The notes under the pieces: generated by a model
The model's input: the letters and a program-made list of their open reading frames with translations, nothing else
Told to the model about the DNA's origin: nothing
The model's database searches: none
Position numbers and translations under genes: made by a program
In this document: positions 18,735-27,629 of the stretch, piece by piece
Numbering within the stretch: position 1 is the stretch's first letter
Layout of the letters: every line of letters starts with the position of its first letter
Assembly (NCBI GenBank): GCA_013289685.1
Contig: JABCZL010000014.1
Coordinates: 1 to 64,000 of the forward strand
Source: Acidobacteriota bacterium
GTDB taxonomy: Bacteria > Acidobacteriota > Terriglobia > Terriglobales > Acidobacteriaceae
DNA: 64,000 nucleotides
Direction: 5' to 3'

Positions 18735-19745
18735 ATGGCCAACGCCGATGTCTATGCAGTCTACGACGAGACCGACGACAACAAGGAACCTGGAACTTTT
18801 ACCGGAACGAAGTTCCACGACATCATGCCGAACGATGTGGAAGTGCCAGGCGCACGCTTGACCGCTCGGCTCTGCAATTTCCCCACGAGCATCTCAGCCC
18901 TTCGTGGCACCCACAGAAACTGGATTCGTGATTTTGTCCAACCTGTTATCCGCTCCCTTACAGCGCCTTGGATCGATCTGACCGGCTACGCCAGTCAGCT
19001 CCGCCGAGACGGACGCCAGGATCTGAACTTCACCCTTTCCAACGACCGCTGCAGGAAGGTGAGAGAAGAGATCGCCAACTATTCCGATCGCATTCATTGG
19101 AACGTTCAATGGGCAAAAGGCGCGGCCGCCAGCGGCGTAAATCTGCAGGGAACACAAAACGATGGCTGGTGGCGAGCCGTCGTCATCAGCGTCTTCGGCT
19201 ACAAGCCGGCCCACGTAATCCCCGCTACCATGGGCGGCTACAGAGATTTCGAGATTCGCCTCGTCTTCGGCGGGAATGTTAATGCGAATCCAACAGAACT
19301 TCCTCTATCCCCGCTTCCTGACTTGAGCGGTTACCTGTTCGAAATTGTGGCTCTGAAGGATAATAAGAAGGTAGAAAAGGCCTACTTCTGGCACGGCGCG
19401 GGCGCTCTTAGCGCTAGTGTCAGTTTAATGGGAGTGCTGTCGCCGGTAACGGCTAGCCCGACTCGAGGTACCGGCCCCACTCCCTTCCACACCTCAGTGC
19501 CGGTAGAACTTCACGACTTCGAAGGCCCAGCGAGGGTGTTTAGCGATCCCCAGATTTCTGCGGTAGTCGGTGGCACTCTCCGGATCGCCATCGAGAGCGA
19601 CGCATTAGCCCGTCTTGGGGTGGGGATCCGTGGCGGCAACATTCTTGCCATCAAAAACACAAATGACCCTACCGTCCTCTCGCTAGGCTCCGCCGGATTC
19701 ACTGGCCCCTTCAAAATGGTGGGCACCACAAGCCCCATCCAATGA
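18735..19745 (+). CDS. Hypothetical protein with an OmpA-like segment, 336 aa
   Basis: No signal peptide or membrane helix. Residues about 75-130 (WIDLTGYASQLRRDG...NFTLSNDRCRKVREEI) resemble the OmpA peptidoglycan-binding pattern I-L-G-Y-x-D/S...N-x-x-LS-x-x-R. The C-terminal half is beta-rich with Gly/Thr segments and a short HDFEGPARVF stretch. An AGGAG Shine-Dalgarno lies 8 bases before ATG. The OmpA assignment is tentative because the export signal expected for that domain is absent; it may be a cargo or effector of a contractile system, but nothing nearby supports that. Confidence 0.55.
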   Translation: MANADVYAVYDETDDNKEPGTFTGTKFHDIMPNDVEVPGARLTARLCNFPTSISALRGTHRNWIRDFVQPVIRSLTAPWIDLTGYASQLRRDGRQDLNFTLSNDRCRKVREEIANYSDRIHWNVQWAKGAAASGVNLQGTQNDGWWRAVVISVFGYKPAHVIPATMGGYRDFEIRLVFGGNVNANPTELPLSPLPDLSGYLFEIVALKDNKKVEKAYFWHGAGALSASVSLMGVLSPVTASPTRGTGPTPFHTSVPVELHDFEGPARVFSDPQISAVVGGTLRIAIESDALARLGVGIRGGNILAIKNTNDPTVLSLGSAGFTGPFKMVGTTSPIQ

Positions 19746-19793
19746 CCCGAACAACCCGCACCCAACTGGAACTTTTTCTCCAGTCCGTACAAA

Positions 19794-19820
19794 CCATCCT
19801 TGCGTTTTCTGCAAGGGTGG
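19794..19820. terminator. Stable hairpin downstream of the 336-aa gene
   Basis: CCATCCTTGC and GCAAGGGTGG form a 10-base stem with one G-U pair and a GTTTTCT loop. No T tract follows, so termination is uncertain. It lies between two plus-strand genes. Confidence 0.4.
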
Positions 19821-19859
19821 AAGGCGATGGAAAGTGAAACATGAGATTTCGTACGAACA

Positions 19860-19880
19860 CCCGCAGGCCGACGCTGCGGG
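19860..19880. promoter_or_regulatory. Perfect 7-base hairpin just before a Shine-Dalgarno
   Basis: CCCGCAG - GCCGACG - CTGCGGG. The stem ends at the base before the AGGAAAGG ribosome site of the gene at 19897. It could modulate translation of that gene. Confidence 0.35.
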
Positions 19881-19896
19881 AGGAAAGGCGTGCCAC

Positions 19897-20385
19897 ATGG
19901 CTCACTTGAATGGACTATCTTTCATCGCTGCAACTCTTCTCGCAACCACCTGCGCCGTTTACTCGGCACAGGCAGCCGAACCTCCCGCTGACCTCTGCTC
20001 GCTGCTGTCCGCGGCCGAGGTGAGCAAGACGTTAGGCCGAGACTACGATTCTCCACAAAAGACCGTCGCTCCTCGTCCTTACCAAAACACCGCCTCGGGA
20101 ACCGATTGCAATTATCTGGCGAAGGGAAGCAAGCTCTGGTTCCGAGCCTACGTCGATCCCTCACCGTCGGCCGCGGCGGACCTATTCGCAAGGCTGAGCA
20201 AATTGTACGGCCCGCAAACGCCAGTGAATGGCGTCGGGGACGAGGCCTATTTTGACGGGGAGCACGCGCTCCACGTTCGCAAGGGCAAAGTTCGCTTCTA
20301 TCTCAATCTCGATCCTGTGGATTCCGCCTCGGCAACCGAGAAGCATCTAAGGGATCTTGCCAGCCGGGTGAGCGGACGACTCTAG
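19897..20385 (+). CDS. Secreted hypothetical protein, 162 aa
   Basis: Signal peptide to about residue 27 (ending AQAA), then a small domain with the pattern PADLCSLLSAAEVSKTLG and later DCNYLAKGSKLWF. This arrangement is seen in DUF3558-like secreted or lipoprotein domains. Two cysteines could be disulfide-bonded. ATG at 19897 is chosen over 19834 because the signal peptide starts there and a GGGAGGAAAGG site precedes it. Function unknown. Confidence 0.65.
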   Translation: MAHLNGLSFIAATLLATTCAVYSAQAAEPPADLCSLLSAAEVSKTLGRDYDSPQKTVAPRPYQNTASGTDCNYLAKGSKLWFRAYVDPSPSAAADLFARLSKLYGPQTPVNGVGDEAYFDGEHALHVRKGKVRFYLNLDPVDSASATEKHLRDLASRVSGRL

Positions 20386-20685
20386 AGGAAAAATGAATAC
20401 GAAACCGAAGACGTGATCTTCAAGGACTGCGTCCGAATTTCCTCTTATGCTGACCTGCGTGATTGTTGACGCGATAAATCACCACTCATTGACCTTCCGC
20501 CGACACTCCTACCAATTCCGCCAGCAGCTCCCAGTGCCTCGGATACGGTCGGCTTCGACCCGTGCCGACGCTTGAGCTGTGTCACCGCTCTCTGAAGTGC
20601 CCTACTCTGAGGGTGTGTAGGCCAGCAAGAAGGAAGGCCCCACGTTCTTGCAGAGCTTGGTCCACAGAAGGCCCCGGTCAAAGGG
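20386..20685. other. Convergent intergenic region
   Basis: Between convergent genes. A weak relative of the short repeat (CACTCATTGACCTT, about 20481-20494) is present. No gene seen. Confidence 0.4.
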
Positions 20686-21555
20686 TCAAAGACTCATGCC
20701 TGCCAGGACGCCTCGCATATAGGCGAAACTGGCGATCACGCCCGGCATCGGGTCGTCGGGATGAATCTCATACTCCAGATCGACGAAACCTTGGTATTTC
20801 GCTGCGATGAGCGCTTCAAACATCTTCCGCACTGGCATGATGCCGTCTCCTACCGCGACTTGGCTCTCCTTACTCTGGAAGTTCGTGAGGTCCTTCATGT
20901 GCATGTTAAACAGCCGCGGGCCAACCTCGTGGATTACCTGAACGACATCGGTGCCGGCCCGAACCGTGTGCCCGACATCGATGCAGCACCCGATGCGCGG
21001 ATCCATGCCCATTACCGCCTTCAACACATCCAGCGGCGAAGGCCACAATTTGTCTTCCGGACCGTGGTTGTGGAGAGCGATACGGATGTCGTACTCCTTT
21101 ACGAACTTCTCCATTCGGGGCAGAGTTTCCGGAGTGGGGTCGCCGGCGACAATAACGGCGATACCTGCCCGCTTGCAGTATTCGAACTTGCTGCGGATGT
21201 CAGCGTCTTCGTCTTTCGCGAAATAGATGGCTCCAGCGGCGTGAAGCTTGATGCCCGCCGCGGCGTAGTCCGCCAGCGCGGCTGCCTCCTGCTGTGCGTC
21301 CATCGGGAGATGATCTTTGACGTCCTTCGCATTCAATGCGAATACGCTGAGTTGCTTCATGAAGCCGATCATCTGAGCGCGACTGAAATTACGAAATGTG
21401 TAGCTGGCCAGACCCAAACGGATCGGCAACGCTTCGTCGGGAGATGAGTTTTCGCGAGCCAGCGCCGAGAAAGCGGCGGGAGCGGAAAATGCTGCAGCAA
21501 CGACCGCACCCGAGCGAACAAAATCGCGACGCGAGAAGGTGGTTTTGTTAGACAT
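20686..21555 (-). CDS. Tat-exported sugar phosphate isomerase/epimerase-like TIM barrel
   Basis: The Tat signal SRRDFVRSGAVVAAAF at residues 8-23 is followed by an AP-endonuclease-2-type barrel. Metal-binding positions are suggested by IALHNHG, CIDVGHTVRAGTD, FNMHMKD and VDLEYE. Family members isomerise or epimerise keto-sugars. The first 8 bases overlap the end of the Gfo/Idh/MocA gene, so the pair is an operon and probably handles one sugar-derived substrate outside the cytoplasm. Confidence 0.85.
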   Translation of the reverse strand: MSNKTTFSRRDFVRSGAVVAAAFSAPAAFSALARENSSPDEALPIRLGLASYTFRNFSRAQMIGFMKQLSVFALNAKDVKDHLPMDAQQEAAALADYAAAGIKLHAAGAIYFAKDEDADIRSKFEYCKRAGIAVIVAGDPTPETLPRMEKFVKEYDIRIALHNHGPEDKLWPSPLDVLKAVMGMDPRIGCCIDVGHTVRAGTDVVQVIHEVGPRLFNMHMKDLTNFQSKESQVAVGDGIMPVRKMFEALIAAKYQGFVDLEYEIHPDDPMPGVIASFAYMRGVLAGMSL

Positions 21556-22870
21556 GTGGCGCCCACCCCGGCTCGTACTCGCGCCCCCACATCTTCATGG
21601 CTTCGGGATCGCCTTGAATCCGTCCGTCTTTTGTGTCGAGACGCAGTTCCCGGTTGACTTCCCAGGAGATGTTGGAAAGCTGCAACATGGTAACGGCGAC
21701 GTTGCCAACAGCGATAGGAGCGTTGAGCTTCTCGCCCTTGCGGATACCCGCGATGAAGTTCGCGAAGTGAGCGTCGGTCATGGAATCACGGCCGATCAGG
21801 TCAGAGGACGAAGTCGTTTTGCCCACCTTGAATTCGCTTGTCTTGTTGCCTTTCAGGTCGTAGATCTCGTAGCCATCGCGATCAATCAGCACTGTGCCCG
21901 TCGTTCCCATAATTATCGAACCACGATCACGGCCGTAATACTTCATTCCCTGGCAGCTCTTCCCTTCCCACGAGAGCATTTTGTCGTCGTACTCGAAGCT
22001 TGTCACCAGTGTGTCGTAGAACTCCCAATCATCTTTGAAATGGTATCTGCCGCCCGACGATGCAACTCGCTTGGGATAGTCGACGCCGAGCGCCCAGCGG
22101 CAGACATCGACTTCATGCGTACCATTATTGAGTGTTTCGCCCGTGCCATAGATTCTGAACCAGTGCCAGTTATAGGGGTGCACATTGTCAGTGTACGGAC
22201 GGCGCGGAGCGGGGCCCTGCCACAAGTCCCAATCAAGCTGAGGCGGCACCGGCGCTCCTTTGCCTGTGCCAATCGACTTTCTCGAATTCACGTACCAGGC
22301 CTGTGCGAAGTAGGGCCTGCCGATTATGCCGGCATGGATCTTATCAACGACCTCTATCGTGTGGGCTGAAGAGCGCTGCTGTGTCCCCATCTGTACGAGC
22401 CTCTGATACTTCCGCTGTGCTTGCACCAGCATCTCCCCCTCGGCAGCATTGTGGCTGCATGGCTTTTCCAGATAGACGTGTTTGCCCGCCTGCAATCCGG
22501 CGATGGCCATGGGTGTATGCCAATGATCGGGGGTGGCAATGGTGATGGCGTCCACATCCTTCATTTCAAGAATCTTACGAAAGTCTTTGTCCGTTGCGGG
22601 GGACTCGCCCGTCTCCTGTCGGGCGCTTTCGGCGAATTTCTGGAGAATTGTACTGTCCACATCGCAGACATGCGAGATTCGCGCGGCACTCTTGTTTGCC
22701 TGGAGCGAGGAGAGGTGAGCGTAGCCACGGCCGTTAAGACCGATGATGGCAAAGTTGAGTCGATCATTCGATCCAAGAATCTGGCCATAGCTCTTCGCCG
22801 TAGTTCCCACGGCCAGGCCCGCCGCACCTACAGCAAGAGCATCGAGAAACTCGCGTCGCGTAACCATCAT
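21548..22870 (-). CDS. Tat-exported Gfo/Idh/MocA-family oxidoreductase
   Basis: 440 aa. Tat signal VTRREFLDALAVGAAG, then a Rossmann NAD(P) domain (LNFAIIGLNGRGYAH) and the conserved EKPCSHNAAEG segment, whose Lys is typical of the active site in this family. The C-terminal substrate domain ends with MWGREYEPGW. These enzymes oxidise or reduce sugars, inositols or aminosugars, often with tightly bound NADP when exported. Overlap with the isomerase gene argues for a two-step conversion. No clear terminator separates them. Confidence 0.88.
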   Translation of the reverse strand: MMVTRREFLDALAVGAAGLAVGTTAKSYGQILGSNDRLNFAIIGLNGRGYAHLSSLQANKSAARISHVCDVDSTILQKFAESARQETGESPATDKDFRKILEMKDVDAITIATPDHWHTPMAIAGLQAGKHVYLEKPCSHNAAEGEMLVQAQRKYQRLVQMGTQQRSSAHTIEVVDKIHAGIIGRPYFAQAWYVNSRKSIGTGKGAPVPPQLDWDLWQGPAPRRPYTDNVHPYNWHWFRIYGTGETLNNGTHEVDVCRWALGVDYPKRVASSGGRYHFKDDWEFYDTLVTSFEYDDKMLSWEGKSCQGMKYYGRDRGSIIMGTTGTVLIDRDGYEIYDLKGNKTSEFKVGKTTSSSDLIGRDSMTDAHFANFIAGIRKGEKLNAPIAVGNVAVTMLQLSNISWEVNRELRLDTKDGRIQGDPEAMKMWGREYEPGWAPHV

Positions 22871-22925
22871 TGTTCTCCTTGAAGCTGCCTTTTATTCGGG
22901 GGCAGCCATTCTGGATTTGTCCAGA

Positions 22926-24194
22926 TCACAATTTACCGCGGTGCGCCCACAATCCTAAGCCGGGATTTGAAATAAAGAAAACCTCTTCGCCGTCGACACG
23001 GTTGTTGCCGTAGTGAAGGGTCTGCGGACTGTAGCGCGTGAGCATGGTTTCCAAATCGCCATATTCAAAACCCACTCCCTCAACCTCCTCTTTGCTTAGA
23101 TGACCGGGGCACAGCCGGATTGTGAAGCGACCTTCGGACGAGCCGTGTATGAGGTGAGCAGCCGCGCTAAGGTCGTCTGCAAGATCAGCATTCGCACTCA
23201 CCGCTTCGAGAGTGGCCGGCGTTCCACGATACCCGTATTTGCGGATCAGAGCATCGATGGCCCGGTCTTCGCCAAATTCCTTTATGCCGGGTGCTAGGAT
23301 GATCAGCTCCGCACCGTCGGCCAGTGCCATGCGTGTCCGGTAGATTGCCTTGTTGCCGAGCCATGTGCTCTGAAACTCATGCGGATCGAGATAAACGACA
23401 ACTTTCTGCATTGGCGCGTCCATGGTCTCGAAGTTCACTTTCAAGCTGAGGTCGGCGGCGCCGTGAAAGCACTCAATATCGTCGCCGATGAAGAGGCCGC
23501 GCACTGCCAATCGTTCGTCCGTCGTACGTCCGACAACGGTGAGTACGTAGACGATGGGCAGATGTCGCAGGAAACGATCGGCTGCGTAATTGAGAACGTT
23601 GCGCACGGGGTTGTCGGCGCGGCCCATGATGCGCTCCATCCCGTAAACCGCACTCAGGTAATGGCTTCGGTTTATGCTCTCACGGCCTCCCGTGCCTACG
23701 AGAATATTCTTTGTGTAGTTGGCCATGCCTATCACTTCATGGGGCACGACCTGGCCGATGGAGAGAATGAGATCGAAGTCGCCATGCACAAGGAGCCGGT
23801 TCACTTGTGCCGGCCACGCATAGCTCAGCTTGCCTTCCGATTGCTCGCGGATGAACTCTGCCGGGACCTCGCCAAGGGTCTCGACGTCCGTGCGCCAGTT
23901 ATGCACGCGGAAAAGCTCGGCCGGCATGGCGCCAAACATTCGCGCGAGCTGCTCCGGACCCATCGCGGCATGCGTGCCGAGGGCAGGCAGGACCGCCTGG
24001 AACTGGTCGCCGTAATACTCCCAGGCGTAGCGCGTCAGGTCGCCGGCGCGCGAATGCACGCGGCTCTGATCCGGTGGCACGACGAGAACCCGGTTGCGTT
24101 TCCCAAGCTTCGCAAGACTGTCCACGAGCAGACCGTGCAACTGCTGCGAAGATAGATCGCTTTCAGCACTGCCCGTGGCGCAATAGAGACTCAT
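22926..24194 (-). CDS. LarA-like nickel-pincer racemase family protein
   Basis: 422 aa. LarA-family elements are recognisable: DQSRVHSRAGDLTR (His47), GTHAAM (His74), HNWR (His98), VVPHEVIGM (His152), YTKNILVGTGG (Lys162) and NRSH (His178). Lys162 lies where LarA attaches its pincer nucleotide, and His152 and His178 match the catalytic pair. LarB, LarC and LarE homologues are absent from the window. Substrate unknown; LarA relatives also racemise or epimerise other 2-hydroxyacids and sugar acids. ATG at 24194 is preferred since the 20 residues before it look non-coding, although its Shine-Dalgarno is weak. Confidence 0.8.
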   Translation of the reverse strand: MSLYCATGSAESDLSSQQLHGLLVDSLAKLGKRNRVLVVPPDQSRVHSRAGDLTRYAWEYYGDQFQAVLPALGTHAAMGPEQLARMFGAMPAELFRVHNWRTDVETLGEVPAEFIREQSEGKLSYAWPAQVNRLLVHGDFDLILSIGQVVPHEVIGMANYTKNILVGTGGRESINRSHYLSAVYGMERIMGRADNPVRNVLNYAADRFLRHLPIVYVLTVVGRTTDERLAVRGLFIGDDIECFHGAADLSLKVNFETMDAPMQKVVVYLDPHEFQSTWLGNKAIYRTRMALADGAELIILAPGIKEFGEDRAIDALIRKYGYRGTPATLEAVSANADLADDLSAAAHLIHGSSEGRFTIRLCPGHLSKEEVEGVGFEYGDLETMLTRYSPQTLHYGNNRVDGEEVFFISNPGLGLWAHRGKL

Positions 24195-24250
24195 GCGATG
24201 AATTCTACATTCGTTTTCTTGGGTAAGAAACCTCGCCGGGATTCTACAGG

Positions 24251-24550
24251 TCAAAAGTTGATCTTGCCTCCGAATAGAAGAACACGAGCCGGGAGCGACG
24301 TGGTGATCTGACCAAACGCGGCAGCAGTAACGTTATTCACAGTCGGAGTGTTCCAATTCGCCCTATTGAAGGCGTTGAAGGCATCCGCCTGAGTTTGCAG
24401 GCTCGCGCGTTCCCCGAAAGAGAAACTCTTCCGCAACGACAGGTCCCAGTCATAGAAGTCGGGTCCAATGATGTCGCCAATCGGGGCGTCGTCGGCGCCG
24501 AGAGTGCTTTCCAGCGCAAACGCTTTCGGGTTGACCCAACAAATCTGAAC
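24251..24550 (-). pseudogene. C-terminal remnant of an Oar-like TonB-dependent receptor
   Basis: The last about 85 residues are unmistakable for Acidobacteria carboxypeptidase-regulatory-domain receptors: DLSLRKSFSFGERASL, QTQADAFNAFNRANW, a Pro-Thr-Val region, and the terminal strand ARVLLFGGKINF. Whole proteins exceed 1000 residues. The fragment has no start, signal peptide or plug domain and ends 57 bases before the LarA-like gene. A deletion or insertion probably removed the rest. Confidence 0.8.
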
Positions 24551-24774
24551 AAGGACGCAGCAGCAGACCTTGTGGTGGAACTCGACTTTGGTCGCGGTGC
24601 GAGGGGACCGATGCAAACCGAGAGATAACACGCTCCGGGACTAGACAGCCATGAAGCTCAAATCACAACATCACCGAAGACCGAATCGCTCAAACAGGGC
24701 AAGTTGCTCCGTTACTGTTCCCCATGCAGCGGGATTACGTGTGACACTGAGTTGAATTGCTGGCAGGTTCCACT

Positions 24775-25476
24775 TTATCTGTGAACTGGTTTGAAGTCGA
24801 AATAAGCCAGATTCATGTTTCCGTTCGTCAATATGTGTACGGTGAGAACACTTTTTCCCTTGCTCAGACGGACTTTGAAGAGTTGCGAAGCCAGATTCCA
24901 ATGGTGCCATTGACGCCAGGCCAGCGGGTCTGCAGGATCATTTGTTGTGGTGATCTGCAGAGGTCCGGTCGCGTCCTTTCCATTCACCTCGACTGATATT
25001 GTCCCGCCGCGATTCGATGTATAAAGGAAATCGGCTGCGTATGTTCCCGACCGTGCCACATCTACCGTAACGTTGAACCACTCTCCGGGCTCGGTCCAGC
25101 CAACGTAGGGAAGGTCGGCGGGAGGCACAATCTTGTCGAAGGGGTTGTCGTCAATCGGATCGGGCTTCCGCTGGAACTTCGTATATGAGGTATCCACTCC
25201 CTCCTGGATACGAAATTCATTGAGATAGGTCCTATCAGCCGGATTCAACTCTCCGCTTCCGTGATTCTTTGCATCGGCGTCGTGATACGCGACGCCCTCG
25301 CCGCCCAAGTCATAGTACGCGCATAAGACTTTTCCCGGTATTTTTTGTGGACCGCCAGCGTAGCGGCTGTCGTGATAAGGCAAGCCTTTATACTGGCTCA
25401 AGAATGATTGAGAAAACGCAGTCGTCGGTAATAGCGATGCCACCATCAAACATACAGAAAGCACGCTCTGGTTCAT
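24775..25476 (-). CDS. Secreted carbohydrate-binding (CBM6-like) protein
   Basis: 233 aa. Signal peptide to about residue 22 (ending AFSQ). The body is a beta-sandwich of CBM6 type: PGKVLCAYYDLGGEGVAYHD, WTEPGEWFNVTVDVARSGTY, EVNGKDATGP, and a final NLAYFDFKPV strand. This pattern occurs in glycan-binding modules appended to hydrolases, but no catalytic domain is present here. Probably exported to bind polysaccharide, consistent with the surrounding sugar genes. Confidence 0.75.
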   Translation of the reverse strand: MNQSVLSVCLMVASLLPTTAFSQSFLSQYKGLPYHDSRYAGGPQKIPGKVLCAYYDLGGEGVAYHDADAKNHGSGELNPADRTYLNEFRIQEGVDTSYTKFQRKPDPIDDNPFDKIVPPADLPYVGWTEPGEWFNVTVDVARSGTYAADFLYTSNRGGTISVEVNGKDATGPLQITTTNDPADPLAWRQWHHWNLASQLFKVRLSKGKSVLTVHILTNGNMNLAYFDFKPVHR

Positions 25477-25618
25477 TCTCCAACTCCGTCAGCATCGGTC
25501 GTGCCATGCATAAGAATCGATTGACTAGTCGCTCGGTGAGCCCATAGACGAACGACACTTTGCTGCAACTCCGCTATGCTGCGCAGTTCAAGTGTGTCTT
25601 TTAATTTCAGCTGACTTT

Positions 25619-26866
25619 TCAGCTGACTACGAAAAGTTCGATCCCGTGCGCTTTTCCGAGATTGCGCGAGTACTTTTTGTCCGTCCCATTGTTCCAATGC
25701 TCATGCACGCCGAGGCTGCGGCATCGGATGCCGTCGCGTTCAGGATCATAGACCGTCTTCGAAGGTGGGTCGTTAGCCAAAGCAGATTCGCGCAAATAGT
25801 TATCGGCATTCGCGATATCGGGAAGGTCGGGCCATTCTGAGGTCAGAAAATCGAAGCCCACTGAATCGATCGCGACGCTGTCAAGTGACATGAAGATACT
25901 ATTTGGCCACGCATCATTGAACGGCGCTATCTTCCATTTGCGGTGAGGCGGGCCATCTACATTGTCGTTTCCATAGAGAGCATCGATAAGAAAAAGCATG
26001 GTTTTCTCGCCGAGATCTCTATGACCCAGAAAATCGGTGAATGCGGAGTAACTCGCCGAACCATCCTTGTTGTGACGGAAACCATCGTGCGCGTTCTTGC
26101 GCCAGTCGGGATTGATACTCGTAGCACCGAACAGATTCTTCGCGCAAAGTGTCACGCCTGAACTCACATGCGCTCTCAATACTGCAGCATCAATTAAGTA
26201 GGTCGCTTCGACGACTGTGGTGTCGAGTCCTTTAGCGTTGTTGCTTTCAATTGAGAAAGGGATCGCGTTGGGTTTGAACTCGGCCTTTAGTCGTCCATCG
26301 CCTCCGATATGGTCTACAAACACGACGCCGGGGAACTCACGGTGAATCTTGTCGTAGAGATCGCTTGGGATGAACCGGCTGGAATCGAAGACGGTGATCG
26401 ATGATTGTGGCACTCGTCCCGGCCCAGTCAACTGTCGGACAAGCGAAAGGATCGCATGGGGCGAAGAGTTCAGACGATCGATCGTGCCATGATCCGTTGT
26501 ATTGTTCAGGTTGGCCTTGATTGCCACTTTCTCGCCACCCCTGTACCCGGCGTTGCCGCGACCATGAGTGCGATTGAAATACTTGAAAATGGCGCTCCAT
26601 GCCTGGACATCGCTTTTTTGAACTGTAAGACTCCGGATAGAGCGCGAGACCATGCGGTCAATTACAGCCTGGTTGTTGTTGGCGTCTTTCCACCAGGAAC
26701 CTGTCCCATCCCATGTCACAGCCGCCGGGTCATGCGTCCACGTGACTCGACCGGGAACCACGCCGCGGGGAACACCCACTGGAGAAAGCGTGGGTTCAAA
26801 AAGAGAAGAACGAAGAGTAGTGGCAGCTGCAATAGACAGGGCGAATTGCCGGCGAGTCATTTCCAT
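25619..26866 (-). CDS. Tat-exported DUF362 domain protein
   Basis: 415 aa. Tat signal MTRRQFALSIAAATTL. The body has the DUF362 features VAIKANLNNT, SSITVFDSSRF, LCAKNLFGATSINPDWRK and FMSLDSVAIDSVGFDF. DUF362 proteins are often linked to ferredoxin-like or redox roles, but this version has no Fe-S cysteine cluster, so the function is open. The start at 26866 is chosen because the Tat motif begins there and a GGGGAA site precedes it. No partner gene overlaps. Confidence 0.78.
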   Translation of the reverse strand: MEMTRRQFALSIAAATTLRSSLFEPTLSPVGVPRGVVPGRVTWTHDPAAVTWDGTGSWWKDANNNQAVIDRMVSRSIRSLTVQKSDVQAWSAIFKYFNRTHGRGNAGYRGGEKVAIKANLNNTTDHGTIDRLNSSPHAILSLVRQLTGPGRVPQSSITVFDSSRFIPSDLYDKIHREFPGVVFVDHIGGDGRLKAEFKPNAIPFSIESNNAKGLDTTVVEATYLIDAAVLRAHVSSGVTLCAKNLFGATSINPDWRKNAHDGFRHNKDGSASYSAFTDFLGHRDLGEKTMLFLIDALYGNDNVDGPPHRKWKIAPFNDAWPNSIFMSLDSVAIDSVGFDFLTSEWPDLPDIANADNYLRESALANDPPSKTVYDPERDGIRCRSLGVHEHWNNGTDKKYSRNLGKAHGIELFVVS

Positions 26867-27629
26867 TTTTGATTCCCCACGCAGAAGTCTTACGGTTACC
26901 CCGGTCATTCTGCCTGAGAGCGTAAAGATTGGTGGAGTCGCTTCACAGACAGGGCCGTCTGCGACGCGGCGACCTTGAACTGCTCAGCGAATTGTACCTG
27001 ACGGTGCAAATAGAATTCTCGTTTTGCCTGCTTCGTTATGTGACATTTGAGTCGCCACCGCACTAACCCCTCTCCCGTTTGGGATGAGGCGGCTCGACCA
27101 CGGCGCGGATGTCCCGGTTCTCGAAAACGAATCGCCCAGGCTCGCCAGTTCTCCGGAGGGCAGCATCAACTATCTCTCGGCCCAAATCGTCGGCCAGAAT
27201 CACTTGGTTGGCGAACGCCACCCGAAGGAACGGGTAGATCGCGCGCAACTAACATTCCGGCACTTCTTACCACAGCAAACATGATTTCTCTGCGGACGGA
27301 ATGGGCCGAACGGCGAAAACAGTTCGGATTCTCTCCGCCGCCTCAAGTCTTAAGCACATCTCCTGTTCTCGAATGCCATAAGGAAAATCGAACAGGGAAA
27401 TAGCAGGAACCTTTTGCCGCGGATTCTCCAGCAAAATGTGCAGCTTGGAGAGCAGGAGTGCGGCCTTCGCAGTCAAGAAATCGCAAATTCCCTGTAACTT
27501 TCCCTGAGCAGAGAATTTTGGGTCGGGAGAAGTCTGCGCCTTTGAGGTCCGAGCCTTTGCGCAGGGCACAACTTTAGTCTGCGCCGCAGGGGAGCTCTGT
27601 CGGTTCACGGTCAGATGGTCCCTCAGTAT
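26867..27629. other. Gene-poor stretch
   Basis: A minus-strand frame at 27267-27608 (113 aa, GTG start, no Shine-Dalgarno) has one coherent helical segment (TAKAALLLSKLHILLENP) and might be a decayed gene. I see nothing else. Confidence 0.4.

Noticed and set aside
21539-22369. Plus-strand 276-aa frame opposite the Gfo/Idh/MocA gene
   Set aside because: Antisense shadow of a confident gene.
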